DNA of 64,000 nucleotides, from positions 2,425,501 through 2,489,500 of the forward strand of contig NZ_CP050301.1 of NCBI RefSeq assembly GCF_014189505.1, written 5' to 3'. Shown piece after piece: positions 17,650-29,887 of the stretch. The notes beneath the pieces were generated by a model. It searched no databases, was not told the DNA's origin, and worked only from the letters and a program-made list of their open reading frames with translations. Position 1 is the stretch's first letter; every line of letters starts with the position of its first letter. Both the position numbers and the translations under genes were made by a program. This DNA comes from Phyllobacterium sp. 628. Its GTDB lineage: Bacteria; Pseudomonadota; Alphaproteobacteria; Rhizobiales; Rhizobiaceae.

Positions 17650-18146
17650 TTCCTGTCTGTGGCTTCTGCTGCCCAGTCTCCGGACTTGCCGCCGGATTTC
17701 TGCAAAAGCCGAATATCCTGAATAATCATGCCTTTATCAACGGCTTTTGCCATGTCATAGACGGTAAGGCAGGCGACGGAAACGGCAGTCAGCGCCTCCA
17801 TCTCAACACCCGTCTTGCCAGTCAGCTTCACCGTGGCGCGGACGCGCAGTCCCGGCAGTTTTGCATCGGCGTCGATATCGACGGTAATCTTGCTGAGGAG
17901 CAAGGGATGGCAAAGCGGGATAAGCTCGTGGGTTTTTTTGGCAGCCATGATCCCGGCGATACGGGCAGTGCCGATAACATCACCCTTCTTGGCGTTACCC
18001 GAGAGAATAAGCTCAAGTGTTTCCGGCTGCATCAGCACGGAGCCTTCCGCCACAGCAACGCGCTCCGTCTCGGCTTTGTCGCCAACATCGACCATATGTG
18101 CCGCGCCGGCACTGTCGAGATGGGTGAGTTTCGGCGCGGTGCTCAT
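17646..18146 (-). CDS. moaC: Cyclic pyranopterin monophosphate synthase MoaC
   Basis: MoaC converts the MoaA product into cyclic pyranopterin monophosphate in molybdenum cofactor synthesis. The 166-residue product matches family length and shows [39 protein letters not shown] (the active-site KxH..P.CHP region) and [23 protein letters not shown] 18146 overlaps the trpC stop by four bases; an upstream in-frame extension lies within trpC and is not conserved. It is followed by moeA with an ATGA overlap. Confidence 0.95.
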   Translation of the reverse strand: MSTAPKLTHLDSAGAAHMVDVGDKAETERVAVAEGSVLMQPETLELILSGNAKKGDVIGTARIAGIMAAKKTHELIPLCHPLLLSKITVDIDADAKLPGLRVRATVKLTGKTGVEMEALTAVSVACLTVYDMAKAVDKGMIIQDIRLLQKSGGKSGDWAAEATDRK

Positions 18147-18961
18147 GCGGCGCTTGTCTGCCGCTCTGTTGTACCATGCAGCAGAATCTTCGTCGCCGCA
18201 GCCACATCGTCCTGCCGCATCAGACTTTCGCCGACAAGGAATGTGCCGATATCGGATTTTGCCAGACGCTGGCAATCCGCGTGGGTGAAGACGCCGCTTT
18301 CACTGACCAGCAGCTTATCTGCAGGTACCATCGTCGCCAGGCGTTCCGACACAGCCAGATCGACATTGAACGTCCGCAGGTCGCGATTGTTGATGCCGAG
18401 AAGCGGCGAGGTAAGTTTCAGCGCCCGTTCCATCTCGGCTTCGTCATGCACTTCAACCAGCACATCCATGCCGAGCAACAGGGCTGTATCTTCCAGCGCC
18501 TTGGCCAGTCCATCATCAACGCTGGCCATGATGATCAGGATGCAATCGGCACCCCAACTGCGGGCTTCGTAAACCTGATAAGTGTCAAAGAGGAAATCCT
18601 TGCGCAAAGCGGGCAGGTTGCCAGCCGCACGGGCCGCCGTCAGGAATTCCGGCGCACCCTGAAAGGATGGCGCATCGGTCAAAACTGAAAGACAGGCTGC
18701 ACCACCTGCTTCATACGCCTTTGCCAGTGCAGGCGGATCGAAATCCGGACGAATGAGACCCTTGGAAGGGCTGGCCTTCTTGATTTCAGCAATCAGTCCA
18801 AATTCGTTGGCCGCACGCTTCCTCTGCAAGGCAACGAGAAAACCACGTGGCGCGTCCTGATCCTTAATCTGTGCCTTGAGCTCATCAACCGAGATACGGG
18901 CCTTGGCGGCAGCAATTTCTTCACGCTTGTAGGCTTCGATCTTGCGAAGAATATCAACCAT
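18143..18961 (-). CDS. trpC: Indole-3-glycerol phosphate synthase
   Basis: TrpC closes the indole ring of indole-3-glycerol phosphate in tryptophan synthesis. This is a 272-residue TIM-barrel protein of the stand-alone (not TrpF-fused) type. Family motifs include [75 protein letters not shown] and [14 protein letters not shown]. Lysine, glutamate and asparagine active-site residues are present. It follows trpD after two bases and overlaps moaC. Confidence 0.96.
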   Translation of the reverse strand: MVDILRKIEAYKREEIAAAKARISVDELKAQIKDQDAPRGFLVALQRKRAANEFGLIAEIKKASPSKGLIRPDFDPPALAKAYEAGGAACLSVLTDAPSFQGAPEFLTAARAAGNLPALRKDFLFDTYQVYEARSWGADCILIIMASVDDGLAKALEDTALLLGMDVLVEVHDEAEMERALKLTSPLLGINNRDLRTFNVDLAVSERLATMVPADKLLVSESGVFTHADCQRLAKSDIGTFLVGESLMRQDDVAAATKILLHGTTERQTSAA

Positions 18962-18963
18962 AT

Positions 18964-19983
18964 TCAGACCGCCTCGCTGTTGGATACATGGATCAGCTTC
19001 TTTAGCACATTCCGTGCGGCGCCGCTGTCGATTGAATGGGCAGCCATGCTGATGCCGGTCTTCAGATCTTCTGCAGCACCGGCTACGACAAGGCCGGCGC
19101 CCGCATTGAACAGGGTGATGTCGCGATAAGCGCCATGCGCACCATCCAGAACGGATAGAAGCGAAACCGCGTTTTCATCGGCGGTGCCGCCTTTGAGATC
19201 CTGCGGATCAACGCGGCGCAGGCCAAAGGCTTCCGGTTCGATCTCAAAGGTACGGATCGCACCGTTTTCGAGCGCTGCAACTTTGGTGATTCCTGCCGTG
19301 GTGATTTCATCGAGACCGTCGCCGTGCACAACCCATACGGATTCGGACCCCAGGTTTTTCAGCACGTGCGCAATCGGTTCCACCCATTCCGGCGCGTAGA
19401 CACCAACCAGTTGGCGCTTGACCCCAGCAGGATTGGTCAAAGGCCCAAGCAGATTGAAAATGGTGCGCGTGCCGAGTTCCACCCGGGCAGGACCGACATG
19501 TTTCATCGCCGGATGATGCGATGGAGCAAACATGAAGCCGATACCAGCTTCCTTGATGCAGGTTGAGATCAGGTCCGGCCCGATTTCGATATTGATGCCA
19601 AGCGCCGCCAATGTATCGGCAGCACCGGAGCGGGACGACAAAGCGCGATTGCCATGCTTGGCAACGGGTACGCCTGCACCGGCCGCTACAAAAGCCGCAC
19701 AGGTGGATACATTATAGGAGCCGGACTGGTCGCCGCCGGTACCGACGATATCGATAGCGCCGGGCACAGCTGTTACTTTCAGCATCTTGGAACGCATGGC
19801 AGAGACGGCACCGGCGATCTCATCCACATTTTCGCCGCGCACACGCAGCGCCATCAGTAGCGCGCCGATCTGTGCCGGTGTCGCCTGTCCCGACATCATG
19901 ATGTCGAAAGCTTCGACCGCTTCTTCGCGGGAAAGAGCCTTTCCCGCCGCTGCAATTCCGATAAAACGCTTCAGCTCAGCCAT
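18964..19983 (-). CDS. trpD: Anthranilate phosphoribosyltransferase
   Basis: TrpD joins anthranilate to phosphoribosyl pyrophosphate. The 339-residue product shows [20 protein letters not shown], the PRPP-binding [40 protein letters not shown] and [20 protein letters not shown]. Length and motifs are complete. It is first of the trpD-trpC-moaC-moeA run and lies 18 bases after the foldase gene. No trp leader peptide or attenuator is visible, as expected for this internal position. Confidence 0.96.
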   Translation of the reverse strand: MAELKRFIGIAAAGKALSREEAVEAFDIMMSGQATPAQIGALLMALRVRGENVDEIAGAVSAMRSKMLKVTAVPGAIDIVGTGGDQSGSYNVSTCAAFVAAGAGVPVAKHGNRALSSRSGAADTLAALGINIEIGPDLISTCIKEAGIGFMFAPSHHPAMKHVGPARVELGTRTIFNLLGPLTNPAGVKRQLVGVYAPEWVEPIAHVLKNLGSESVWVVHGDGLDEITTAGITKVAALENGAIRTFEIEPEAFGLRRVDPQDLKGGTADENAVSLLSVLDGAHGAYRDITLFNAGAGLVVAGAAEDLKTGISMAAHSIDSGAARNVLKKLIHVSNSEAV

Positions 19984-20001
19984 TGTTCGGTCTCATAACA
20001 C

Positions 20002-21894
20002 TCATTGGCGGGCCAGCGCCTGATCAATAACGGTCTTGTTGACGGTGACGGGGTAAACCGTCTGCAACTGCATGACCAACTGGTCGAGCAGATCGTCGGA
20101 AAGACGCGAGGTGAACGAATCCTTCTCGGCCTTGCTGATCGAATCCGGTCCGGCATCCAGCGGTTCAATCGATTCCGTGACCTTGAAGATCAACTTCGAC
20201 TGGTCGGCTGCGGATTCTGTCACGCCGACAACGCCCTGAGGTCCATCGAATACGGAAGCTACGCCGCCTTCGCCCAGATCCGTGTCTTTCGACTGGCGGG
20301 TGATGCCACGCTTGGTTTCCTTGGTGAATTTGAACTCAGCGGCGATATCGTCAAGCGACGTGCCGGCAGCCACCCGCTTGCGGACTTCCTCGGCCTTTTC
20401 GTTCAGGCGCTTTTCGAGCTCGGCAGTGCGCCAGTTCTCGGTTACGCGAGCCTTCACTTCATCGAGGGTACGGTCGCGCGCCGGAGTAATGCCGGCCACA
20501 TCATACCAGAGGAAGCTGTTGGAACCGACATTGAGCGGTTCATTGTCAAAACCCTGATCGGCAAGAAAGGCCGCAGTCAGCAGATTTTCGCCATAGGGAA
20601 TGTTCGGGATTTCTTTTTCGTCCAGTCCACGGCCGGACTGATCAATCGCATCGATGGTGACCATCTTGAGATTTTGCTTGGCAGCGGCATCTGCCATGGT
20701 TGCACCGTCGGCGCGGGCACTTTCGTAGGCATCATGCACGGTCATGACAGACGAAGCGGCAATAGCGAGAGCAATCGTCTCGCGAATGTCCTTCTCGACT
20801 TCGGAGAGCGGCTTGATCACCTGCGGCGCAGCTGCAGTCACACGAACGATGACAGGTCCAAAAGTGCCAGTGAGCACATCGCTGACATTTCCGGCCTGCA
20901 ATTTGAAAATCGCATCGGCAATAGTCTGGTCGGGCAGGGCGTTCTTCTGGAACGTGCCAAGCGCGACATCATTCATGGATTTGCCTTCAGACTTCACTTC
21001 GTCATCAAACGAGGTGCCTGCGGCCAAGCGATCATGCGCTGCCTTGGCGGCATCGGCATTGGCAAAGGTCAACTGTTCGATGGTGCGGCTTTCCGGCGAG
21101 GTGTAACGCGAAATATTCTTGTCATATTCCGCCTTGATCTCCTCTGGTGAAACCGAAGCTTCGTCGGCAATGTCCTTTGGCTCAAGTTTCACATAGGTGA
21201 TTTTGCGATATTGCGGAGCGCCATAGGCTTCCTTGTTCGCGTCGTAATAGGTCTTGAGCTCCGCATCTGTCGGCGCTGGAACGTCGGTGATGAAAGACTT
21301 CGGCATCGAGACATAATCAACCGTGCGCGATTCACCCTTATAGAGAGCGACAGCCTTGAGCAGCGTATTGGGTACGGCGATTCCATCGGCAACCGCTTCA
21401 ACGATCTGCTGACGGCGTGCAACCTTGCCGCGATTGTCGAGATAAGCCTGCGGGGTCATGCCGGCATTGCGCAGCACCACATCGAACTGTGTGGGATTAA
21501 AGCGTCCATCAACACCCTGGAATGCCGGATCTTCGGCAGCAAGCTGCGCCAGACGGTCTTTCGACAGGCCAAGCGACATCTTGCGCGCCTGTTCATCGAG
21601 CACCACGCCGGCGACAAGCTGGCTCTGGACTTGTTTGCTGACGCCAATGGCATCGGCCTGTTCGCGCGTAAAGCGCTGGCCGAAGCGCTGCTGGAGCGAG
21701 GCAAGCTGACGATCATAGGCGAGGCGGTATTCGACCGGAGAAACAGTCGAGCTCCCGGCGCTCATGGCCGAGCCATTGCCAACCGCACTCAAAATTGTAT
21801 TGGAGACACCCCATCCAACAAAACTAACACCAAGAAGGCCAAGAAGCAGCTTTGCCACCCAAGTCTGGGCCACGTCGCGTAGAGAGTCGAGCAT
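20002..21894 (-). CDS. Membrane-anchored peptidyl-prolyl isomerase (PpiD/SurA-like)
   Basis: A 630-residue folding factor facing the periplasm. A short cytoplasmic start is followed by one membrane anchor (residues about 15-36, LLLGLLGVSFVGWGVSNTIL). Then come a SurA_N-like chaperone region (SPVEYRLAYDRQLASLQQRF; DPAFQGVDGRFNPTQFDVVL) and a parvulin-type rotamase region about residues 240-360. The parvulin region looks divergent, as in many PpiD proteins, so chaperone rather than isomerase activity may dominate. It lies next to trpD and divergent from tpiA. Confidence 0.87.
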   Translation of the reverse strand: MLDSLRDVAQTWVAKLLLGLLGVSFVGWGVSNTILSAVGNGSAMSAGSSTVSPVEYRLAYDRQLASLQQRFGQRFTREQADAIGVSKQVQSQLVAGVVLDEQARKMSLGLSKDRLAQLAAEDPAFQGVDGRFNPTQFDVVLRNAGMTPQAYLDNRGKVARRQQIVEAVADGIAVPNTLLKAVALYKGESRTVDYVSMPKSFITDVPAPTDAELKTYYDANKEAYGAPQYRKITYVKLEPKDIADEASVSPEEIKAEYDKNISRYTSPESRTIEQLTFANADAAKAAHDRLAAGTSFDDEVKSEGKSMNDVALGTFQKNALPDQTIADAIFKLQAGNVSDVLTGTFGPVIVRVTAAAPQVIKPLSEVEKDIRETIALAIAASSVMTVHDAYESARADGATMADAAAKQNLKMVTIDAIDQSGRGLDEKEIPNIPYGENLLTAAFLADQGFDNEPLNVGSNSFLWYDVAGITPARDRTLDEVKARVTENWRTAELEKRLNEKAEEVRKRVAAGTSLDDIAAEFKFTKETKRGITRQSKDTDLGEGGVASVFDGPQGVVGVTESAADQSKLIFKVTESIEPLDAGPDSISKAEKDSFTSRLSDDLLDQLVMQLQTVYPVTVNKTVIDQALARQ

Positions 21895-22048
21895 AGAAAG
21901 TCACCGTAACAGTATGAGGCTCAAATTGAATTGCATAGGGGAATAGCGTCATGCAGGGCTTGTGTCGATTGCTTTATCAAGTGAATTTGCTAGTCAGACA
22001 CTCAAATGAACGAGAAATGATCAAATCTATCGCCTCGAGGAACGCCGA

Positions 22049-22813
22049 ATGACCCCTGATATCCGTCCACTTGTCGCCGGAAACTGGAAAATGAACGGGA
22101 CGGGAGAGTCTCTGGAAGAATTGCGCATTATCGTCAATCGCCCGAATTCCGCTATTGGCGAGAAGATCGACGCGCTGATTTGTGTGCCGGCTACACTGGT
22201 TTTCCGTGCTGCCCAATCTGTCGAGGGTGAAGCTTTGGCTATTGGCGGTGAAGATTGCCACGCGAAAAAGTCCGGCGCGCATACGGGCGATATCTCTGCG
22301 GCCATGTTGAAAGATGCCGGTGCATCGCATGTGATTGTCGGCCACTCGGAGCGCCGCACCGACCACGACGAAACTGATGCAATGGTCAATGCCAAGGCAT
22401 CGGCGGCCTGGGATTCCGATCTCATTGCCATTATCTGCATTGGCGAAACCGAAGCGCAGCGCAAAGCGGGCGAAACACTCGATATTATTGCAACCCAGCT
22501 TGCCGGATCGATTCCCGGCGCTGCAACCGCCAAAAATACGGTTATTGCCTATGAACCCGTATGGGCGATCGGTACCGGATTAACCCCAACCGCCGAGGAT
22601 GTACGCGAGGTTCATGCCTTCATTCGCGCCGCTCTGGTCAAGCGCTTCGGGGCGGAAGGGGCAAAGCTGCGCATTCTCTATGGCGGCTCGGTAAAACCTG
22701 CCAATGCGGTTGAACTTCTCGGCATTGCAAACGTCGATGGGGCACTTGTTGGCGGCGCAAGCTTGAAAGCGACCGACTTCCTGGCCATCTGTGAAACATA
22801 CCATTCACTCTAA
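22049..22813 (+). CDS. tpiA: Triosephosphate isomerase
   Basis: Interconverts dihydroxyacetone phosphate and glyceraldehyde 3-phosphate. The 254-residue TIM barrel is complete: substrate lysine in AGNWKMNG (near residue 13), catalytic histidine in VIVGHSERR, catalytic glutamate in [12 protein letters not shown], and phosphate-binding [24 protein letters not shown] precedes ATG 22049. It opens the run of central metabolism genes. Confidence 0.97.
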   Translation: MTPDIRPLVAGNWKMNGTGESLEELRIIVNRPNSAIGEKIDALICVPATLVFRAAQSVEGEALAIGGEDCHAKKSGAHTGDISAAMLKDAGASHVIVGHSERRTDHDETDAMVNAKASAAWDSDLIAIICIGETEAQRKAGETLDIIATQLAGSIPGAATAKNTVIAYEPVWAIGTGLTPTAEDVREVHAFIRAALVKRFGAEGAKLRILYGGSVKPANAVELLGIANVDGALVGGASLKATDFLAICETYHSL

Positions 22814-22914
22814 TCGGCCTTAAAAGCGCGAGAAACTGTCAACTGACGGGCTTGGTTTATTGACAGATACAGTGTAAAGAGCCGCGTCCGATACCTAGAA
22901 AGCAGAAATACCCC

Positions 22915-23397
22915 ATGCAAACCGTCGTTATCGTCATTCATCTTCTGATTGTACTTGCCCTCGTTGGAGTTGTGCTCATGCAGCGCTCCGAAGGTGGTGG
23001 TCTGGGAGTTGGCGGCGGCTCCGGTTTCATGAGCGCCCGCGGTGCGGCAAACGTGCTGACCCGTACGACTGCAATTCTGGCAACCGGCTTTTTCATTACG
23101 TCGCTGGCACTCGGCATCATGTCGCGTTACGCCGAAAGCCCGACAGACATTCTGAACCGTATTCCGGCGACAACCAATGGTCAGCCGGCGCAGCCAGGTT
23201 CGGGCGGCATTCTCAACCAGCTTCCGGGTGCAGCGACGACAACGCCGCCAGCGGGCACACCAGCACCGGCCGCTGCCAATTCAGCAGCGCCTGCGACCAC
23301 TCCGGCTGCTCCTGCACCGGCCGAATCGACGCCGCCTGCGCCAACTGCACCGGTCACGCCAGCACAGCCTGCAAATCCGGTTCCCAATTCGCAGTAA
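22915..23397 (+). CDS. secG: Preprotein translocase subunit SecG
   Basis: Inner-membrane SecG, which aids SecYE during export. The first 75 residues are typical: two membrane helices (TVVIVIHLLIVLALVGVVLM and TTAILATGFFITSLALGIM) joined by a glycine-rich loop (RSEGGGLGVGGGSGFMSARG). The tail from about residue 80 to 160 is almost only proline, alanine and threonine, a variable low-complexity extension common in alphaproteobacterial SecG. It lies between tpiA and an L,D-transpeptidase gene. Confidence 0.93.
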   Translation: MQTVVIVIHLLIVLALVGVVLMQRSEGGGLGVGGGSGFMSARGAANVLTRTTAILATGFFITSLALGIMSRYAESPTDILNRIPATTNGQPAQPGSGGILNQLPGAATTTPPAGTPAPAAANSAAPATTPAAPAPAESTPPAPTAPVTPAQPANPVPNSQ

Positions 23398-23605
23398 TCG
23401 GCTATAATAGACAAATATCGGCGGAGGCGCAGAAAGTGTTGCGCTTTCGCAACCCTCCGAGGTGAAGAATCAGCCGGGCTCGCTGTTCACAGCGATTTGC
23501 GTTGAGAAGAAATCACTCTTCGGATATCGCCTTAATCAGGTTTGGCCTTTGGGGGCCTGGCAAGCGCCGTAACGGTGCCGTGCATATTATCCGGGAACTA
23601 ACATT

Positions 23606-24277
23606 ATGATTTCACGTCGCTCTCTGCTCATCGGAATCTCCGTTCTGGCCTTGACCGGACCGGCATTCGCTCAATCCGCCATCACGACGGCTGAGGATGC
23701 CACCAAGGTTGATGCGGCGCCTACCGCTTCAACAACAAAGCCAACCAAAGTATCGCAGGTCCGCAAGCCAGCTCGTGCTGCAGCGGCCGCCCCCAAGCGC
23801 AACTACTCGCTTGATCCCAAGTTCCTGCCACAGGACGTCGAATTCACCGGTTACAAGACCGGCACGATCGTTATCGATCCAAAGCAGAAGTTCCTCTATC
23901 TGGTTGAATCGTCCACGACAGCGCGCCGCTATGGCATTGCCGTCGGCAAGGAAGGTCTCGAATTCAAGGGCACTGCCGAAATCCGCACCAAGCGTGAATG
24001 GCCACGTTGGATCCCGACCAAAGAAATGATCGAGCGCGAGCCGAACCATTATGCCAAATATGAAAATGGCATGGATGGTGGTCCGGGCAATCCGCTTGGT
24101 GCCCGCGCGCTCTACCTGTCGCAGGGCAACAAGGATACCTATATCCGGATTCACGGCACCGTTCAGCCCTGGACAATCGGCAGCTCCGCTTCAAACGGTT
24201 GTTTCCGCATGGTCAATGATCATGTGATCGATCTTTACAACCGCGTCACTGTCGGCACGGAAGTGGTTGTTCTGTAA
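23606..24277 (+). CDS. L,D-transpeptidase (YkuD domain)
   Basis: Exported enzyme of 223 residues that would make 3-3 cross-links in peptidoglycan or attach proteins to it. The N-terminus is a signal peptide with paired arginines (MISRRSLLIGISVLALTG, PAFA), possibly Tat type. An alanine/lysine-rich linker follows to about residue 68. The YkuD domain covers about 90-223, with the catalytic motif HGT...SNGCFRM near residues 188-207, including histidine and cysteine. A strong terminator follows, so this is a separate unit from pyrG. Confidence 0.92.
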   Translation: MISRRSLLIGISVLALTGPAFAQSAITTAEDATKVDAAPTASTTKPTKVSQVRKPARAAAAAPKRNYSLDPKFLPQDVEFTGYKTGTIVIDPKQKFLYLVESSTTARRYGIAVGKEGLEFKGTAEIRTKREWPRWIPTKEMIEREPNHYAKYENGMDGGPGNPLGARALYLSQGNKDTYIRIHGTVQPWTIGSSASNGCFRMVNDHVIDLYNRVTVGTEVVVL

Positions 24278-24299
24278 GAACTATTCGTCTTTAGATTGA

Positions 24300-24337
24300 A
24301 ACGGCCAGACCTAACGTCTGGCCGTTTTGTTGTTTTG
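24300..24337 (+). terminator. Rho-independent terminator after the L,D-transpeptidase gene
   Basis: An 11-bp perfect stem (AACGGCCAGAC / GTCTGGCCGTT, loop CTAAC) is followed by TTGTTGTTTT. Confidence 0.92.
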
Positions 24338-24422
24338 CAAAAAATATTTGCACGGGAAAAACGGCTTTCATGCCGATTTTTTTGTGGCCAAATCACTCAC
24401 AAAGGACTAACGAGATAAGCCC

Positions 24423-26052
24423 ATGGCCCGATATGTTTTCATCACTGGCGGCGTGGTTTCTTCCCTCGGAAAAGGCATCGCTGCAGCCGCTTTGGCGGCT
24501 CTCCTCCAGGCTCGTGGATACCGTGTACGGATTCGCAAGCTTGATCCTTATCTCAACGTCGACCCCGGCACGATGTCGCCGTATCAGCACGGCGAGGTCT
24601 TTGTGACCGACGATGGCGCTGAAACTGACCTTGATCTTGGTCATTACGAGCGCTTCACGGGGCGTCCTGCCAACAAGCAGGACAATATCACCACCGGACG
24701 CATTTACCGGAACATCATCGAGAAGGAACGCAGGGGTGATTACCTCGGTGCGACGGTTCAGGTGATTCCGCACGTGACCGATGAAATCAAGAATTTCATC
24801 GTGGACGGCAATCAGGATTACGATTTCGTTCTGTGCGAAATCGGCGGCACCGTGGGCGACATCGAAGCGATGCCGTTCCTCGAGGCTATCCGCCAGCTCG
24901 GCAATGATCTGCCGCGCGGCAGCGCCGTTTACATTCACCTGACTTTGATGCCTTACATCCCCGCCGCGGGCGAACTCAAAACCAAACCCACCCAGCATTC
25001 CGTCAAGGAACTGCGCTCAATCGGCATCGCGCCGGATATTCTGCTGATTCGTGCGGATCGCGAGATTCCCGAATCGGAACGCCGCAAGCTGTCGCTTTTC
25101 TGCAATGTCCGCGCATCGGCGGTCATTCAGGCTCTCGATGTCGATACGATCTATGATGTGCCGATGGCCTATCACAAGGAAGGGCTTGATTCTGAAGTTC
25201 TGGCGGCATTCGGCATCGATCCGGCACCAAAACCCCGTATGGAGCGTTGGGACGAAGTCAGCAACCGCATCCACAATCCGGAAGGCGAGGTTACGATTGC
25301 CATTGTTGGCAAATATACCGGCCTGAAAGACGCCTATAAATCGCTGATCGAAGCTCTGCACCATGGCGGTATGGCCAACAAGGTGAAGGTCAATCTCGAC
25401 TGGATCGAGATCGGAAATCTTCGAGCAGGAAGACCCGACGCCCTATCTGCAGAAGGTTCACGGTATTCTGGTGCCTGGTGGCTTTGGCGAGCGTGGTTCC
25501 GAAGGCAAAATTCTGGCGGCGAAATTTGCCCGTGAGAAAAAGGTTCCGTATTTCGGCATTTGTTTCGGCATGCAGATGGCGGTGATCGAGGCAGCACGCT
25601 CCTTGGCCGGCGTTGAAAAAGCATCGTCCAGCGAGTTCGGTCCGACATCCGAACCGGTTGTCGGCCTCATGACCGAATGGCTCAAGGGCAACATGCTGGA
25701 GAAGCGCACGCAAGCGGGCGATCTTGGCGGCACGATGCGGCTTGGCGCCTATGAAGCCATGCTGAAATCCGGCACACGTATTGCTGATATCTACGGCTCA
25801 ACCGATATTTTCGAGCGGCATCGTCACCGCTACGAAGTGAACATCGACTACAAGGACCGTCTGGAAGAATGCGGTCTGGTGTTCTCGGGCATGTCGCCGG
25901 ATGGCGTTCTGCCAGAAACCATCGAATATGCCGATCATCCATGGTTCATTGGCGTTCAGTACCATCCGGAACTGAAATCCCGGCCATTCGAACCGCATCC
26001 GCTGTTTGCTTCCTTCATTGAGGCGGCAATGGATCAAAGCCGGCTGGTTTAA
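24423..26052 (+). CDS. pyrG: CTP synthase with a one-base frameshift
   Basis: CTP synthase aminates UTP to CTP using glutamine. The synthase half is intact ([57 protein letters not shown]). The glutaminase half is also intact ([17 protein letters not shown]; nucleophile cysteine in [24 protein letters not shown]). The two are out of frame at about 25410, where CTGGATCGAGATCGG reads WIEIG. Removing one base gives [17 protein letters not shown], the expected family sequence, and a protein of about 542 residues. Since the gene is essential and the rest is well conserved, a sequencing error or a very recent mutation is more likely than decay. The first frame ends at 25535; the second runs to 26052. 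Confidence 0.93.
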
Positions 26053-26107
26053 AACAACACAGGGTGTGGCTTGAATTGCATTGCTCTTTAAGGCACACCC
26101 TTTCCCC

Positions 26108-27004
26108 ATGACCACAACAACCCCACGCACGCCCCGTCCCGTTGATCATCTGGTTCTGCCAACCGTAAAGCTTGAGACGGCGCGGCAGCGTCTGGAAGCG
26201 CTTGGTTTTACCGTGGCGCTATCGGCTCAGCATCCCTTCGGCACCGAAAATGCCTGTGTGTTCTTCAGCGACAATACCTATCTCGAACCGTTGGCCATCG
26301 CTCAGCGAGAGACCTGCGAGACGGAAGCCAGAAACGGCAATGTGTTTGTTGCGCGGGACCAGGCCTACCGTTTCCGCAACGGGCAGGAGGGCTTTTCGGC
26401 CTTTGTCATGGGAACAGAGGACGCCAAGGCGGATCACGAGAGTTTTGTCGCCTCGGGCATCTCAGCTGGAAAGATGCTGGAGTTCTCCCGGCCTTTTGCT
26501 CTGCCCGATGGCACGCAGGACATAGCAAGTTTTCGGCTGGCCTTTGCGGCTGATTTGCGCGCACCGGACGCGTTTTTCTTTACGGTCCAGCGTGTGAACA
26601 CACCCAATGTCGATCGCACCAAGTTGCAAACGCACAAAAACGGTGTGACCGGTTTGCGTGAACTCGTGTTGTCCGAGATCAATCCCACGGATTTTCAGTA
26701 TCCCTTGCAGGAAGTTATCAACCAGCGCGATGTGAATGCTCATTCCTTCGGCATGGATTTGCGGGCGGCCAATGCGAATATTACCGTGCTGACCCCGGCG
26801 GGCCTGCGCTCATTCTTTGGGATGGACGCGCCGGAGAGCGAGCGCGGTTTGCGTCTGCAAGCCTTTGTGCTTGGCGTGTCCGATCTGGCTGCGGTTGAAA
26901 CTTTGCTTGCCAACAACAATATCTCCACCGAAAAGCGCGGCTCCCGCCTGATAGTGCATAAGGCACCAGGACAGGGTGCGGCCATCGTATTCGAGGCTTC
27001 CTGA
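26108..27004 (+). CDS. VOC-family (glyoxalase-like) protein
   Basis: A 298-residue protein of the vicinal-oxygen-chelate fold, glyoxalase-like type. The first module starts [20 protein letters not shown] with [20 protein letters not shown]. The second part shows [20 protein letters not shown] and ends in an [20 protein letters not shown] strand. No reaction can be assigned. The ATG at 26108 follows pyrG closely, and the TGA overlaps the kdsA ATG by one base, so it is probably co-translated with kdsA. An in-frame extension to 26081 is not supported. Confidence 0.8.
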   Translation: MTTTTPRTPRPVDHLVLPTVKLETARQRLEALGFTVALSAQHPFGTENACVFFSDNTYLEPLAIAQRETCETEARNGNVFVARDQAYRFRNGQEGFSAFVMGTEDAKADHESFVASGISAGKMLEFSRPFALPDGTQDIASFRLAFAADLRAPDAFFFTVQRVNTPNVDRTKLQTHKNGVTGLRELVLSEINPTDFQYPLQEVINQRDVNAHSFGMDLRAANANITVLTPAGLRSFFGMDAPESERGLRLQAFVLGVSDLAAVETLLANNNISTEKRGSRLIVHKAPGQGAAIVFEAS

Positions 27005-27837
27005 TGTCTGCATTGAATTCCACCGTTTCCGCCGGCTCTGTCGCCTTTTCCAACACAGCGCAGTTTTCGCTGATTGCCGGACCATGCCAGATGGAAAGCC
27101 GCCAGCATGCCTTTGATATGGCAGGCGCATTGAAGGAAATGACCGGGAAGCTTGGCATCGGGCTTGTCTACAAATCCAGTTTTGACAAGGCCAACCGCAC
27201 ATCGCTGACTGGCAAACGCGGTTTTGGTCTGGAAAATTCGCTGCCGGTGTTTGCCGATATCCGCAAGGAATTTGGTCTGCCGACCCTGACCGACGTGCAC
27301 ACCGAAGAACAATGCACGATTTTGGGCGAGGTTGTTGATGTCCTGCAGATCCCGGCATTCCTTTGCCGCCAGACTGATCTGTTGATCGCTGCCGCCAACA
27401 CCGGCAAGGTGGTCAATATCAAGAAAGGTCAGTTTCTTGCGCCTTGGGACATGAAGAATGTCATCGCCAAGGTGACCGAAAGCGGTAATCCGAATGTGAT
27501 GGTGACCGAGCGCGGTGCATCTTTCGGCTACAATACGCTTGTTTCGGATATGCGTTCGCTGCCGATCATGGCGGGCTTTGGTGCGCCGGTGATTTTCGAC
27601 GCAACCCATTCGGTGCAGCAGCCGGGCGGACAGGGTGGCTCAACCGGCGGACAGCGCGAATTCGTTGAAACATTGTCGCGCGCGGCGGTTGCCGTTGGCG
27701 TTGCTGGTGTGTTCATCGAGACGCACCAGGATCCGGACAATGCACCGTCGGATGGCCCGAACATGGTGCCGCTTGATCAGATGCCGCGGCTTCTGGAAAA
27801 GCTGCTGGAATTCGACCGGATCGCCAAATCGGTCTGA
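27004..27837 (+). CDS. kdsA: 3-deoxy-D-manno-octulosonate 8-phosphate synthase
   Basis: KdsA condenses phosphoenolpyruvate with arabinose 5-phosphate to make KDO 8-phosphate for lipopolysaccharide. The 277-residue TIM barrel is complete: [87 protein letters not shown] and [18 protein letters not shown]. Its start overlaps the VOC gene (TGATG). Confidence 0.97.
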   Translation: MSALNSTVSAGSVAFSNTAQFSLIAGPCQMESRQHAFDMAGALKEMTGKLGIGLVYKSSFDKANRTSLTGKRGFGLENSLPVFADIRKEFGLPTLTDVHTEEQCTILGEVVDVLQIPAFLCRQTDLLIAAANTGKVVNIKKGQFLAPWDMKNVIAKVTESGNPNVMVTERGASFGYNTLVSDMRSLPIMAGFGAPVIFDATHSVQQPGGQGGSTGGQREFVETLSRAAVAVGVAGVFIETHQDPDNAPSDGPNMVPLDQMPRLLEKLLEFDRIAKSV

Positions 27838-27936
27838 GTGTGAGCAAAGGTTCTACAGAAAAACTCGAAATTTTTATGCAACTTTGAGTGGCTTTGCCCA
27901 TTTCCCTTTCAGTGACAACAGAAAAGGAGTGAGCAA

Positions 27937-28290
27937 ATGCCAACCAATTCCGGTCATACAAAAGCGATCCGCGCATCGCGGGTTATCGGCACCAACGTCT
28001 ACAATACCGGCGGTGAAAAGATCGGCGAAATCGAAGACGTCATGCTCGATAAGTCTGCGGACGGCATCATGTTTGCCGTTGTCGGCTTCGGCGGTTTCCT
28101 CGGGATCGGCGAAAAATATCATGCGGTTCCATGGTCGATGCTCGACTATAACAAGGATAGCAGCGGCTACGTCGTTCCGTTCACCCGTTCGCAGCTGGAG
28201 CAGGCTCCGGTGCACACGATTTCGGAGCTGACGGAGAATGACGGGCGCAAAGCACGCGATCTTTCGTTCTCGTATTTTAAGGCGGCCTGA
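27937..28290 (+). CDS. PRC-barrel domain protein
   Basis: Small protein of 117 residues. Most of it is a single PRC-barrel (ASRVIGTNVYNTGGEKIGEI, EDVMLDKSADGIMFAVV, YHAVPWSMLDYN). Such stand-alone domains are common in rhizobia and often linked to RNA metabolism or stress, but no specific role can be given. AAAGGAGTGAGCAA gives a strong ribosome binding site. It is monocistronic, ended by a clear terminator before eno. Confidence 0.88.
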   Translation: MPTNSGHTKAIRASRVIGTNVYNTGGEKIGEIEDVMLDKSADGIMFAVVGFGGFLGIGEKYHAVPWSMLDYNKDSSGYVVPFTRSQLEQAPVHTISELTENDGRKARDLSFSYFKAA

Positions 28291-28309
28291 CGGCTTCATA
28301 CGAAAAATG

Positions 28310-28330
28310 GCCGTCTCTGACGGCTTTTTT
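28310..28330 (+). terminator. Rho-independent terminator after the PRC-barrel gene
   Basis: Stem GCCGTC/GACGGC with a three-base loop is followed directly by TTTTTT. Confidence 0.9.
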
Positions 28331-28420
28331 CTGTTTTGACCAACAATTCGTCCTTATGGGGATTTTCCTTGTCATCTTCATTCGCTATTCCAGTGGCGAA
28401 TGTTGCCCAATGCAAATTGA

Positions 28421-29710
<1,290 letters not shown>

Positions 29711-29731
29711 TAGGCGCAATAGAATGCAACG

Positions 29732-29762
29732 ATGGCGGGCCTTGTGCCCGCCATTTTGTTTT
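29732..29762 (+). terminator. Rho-independent terminator after eno
   Basis: A nine-base-pair stem (ATGGCGGGC / GCCCGCCAT, loop CTTGT) is followed by TTTGTTTT. Confidence 0.92.
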
Positions 29763-29887
29763 CAACGGCACGAAGCCATGGACTGAAACCTGCGAATTTA
29801 ATCGGCTGTTAAGCAAAACATTGTTTTATAGCGTAGTGACTAATCGGGCCATTCTGACCTGATCTCTGTTTGCCTCGGGTCATTGCC

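Noticed and set aside
23398..23605. G+C-rich complementary segments between secG and the L,D-transpeptidase gene
   Set aside because: Several short pairings (CGGAGG/CCTCCG and others) exist, but none forms a convincing terminator or riboswitch.
28379..28402. Inverted repeat CATTCGC/GCGAATG upstream of eno
   Set aside because: Arms are only seven bases with a ten-base gap, and no second copy was seen; too weak to call an operator.
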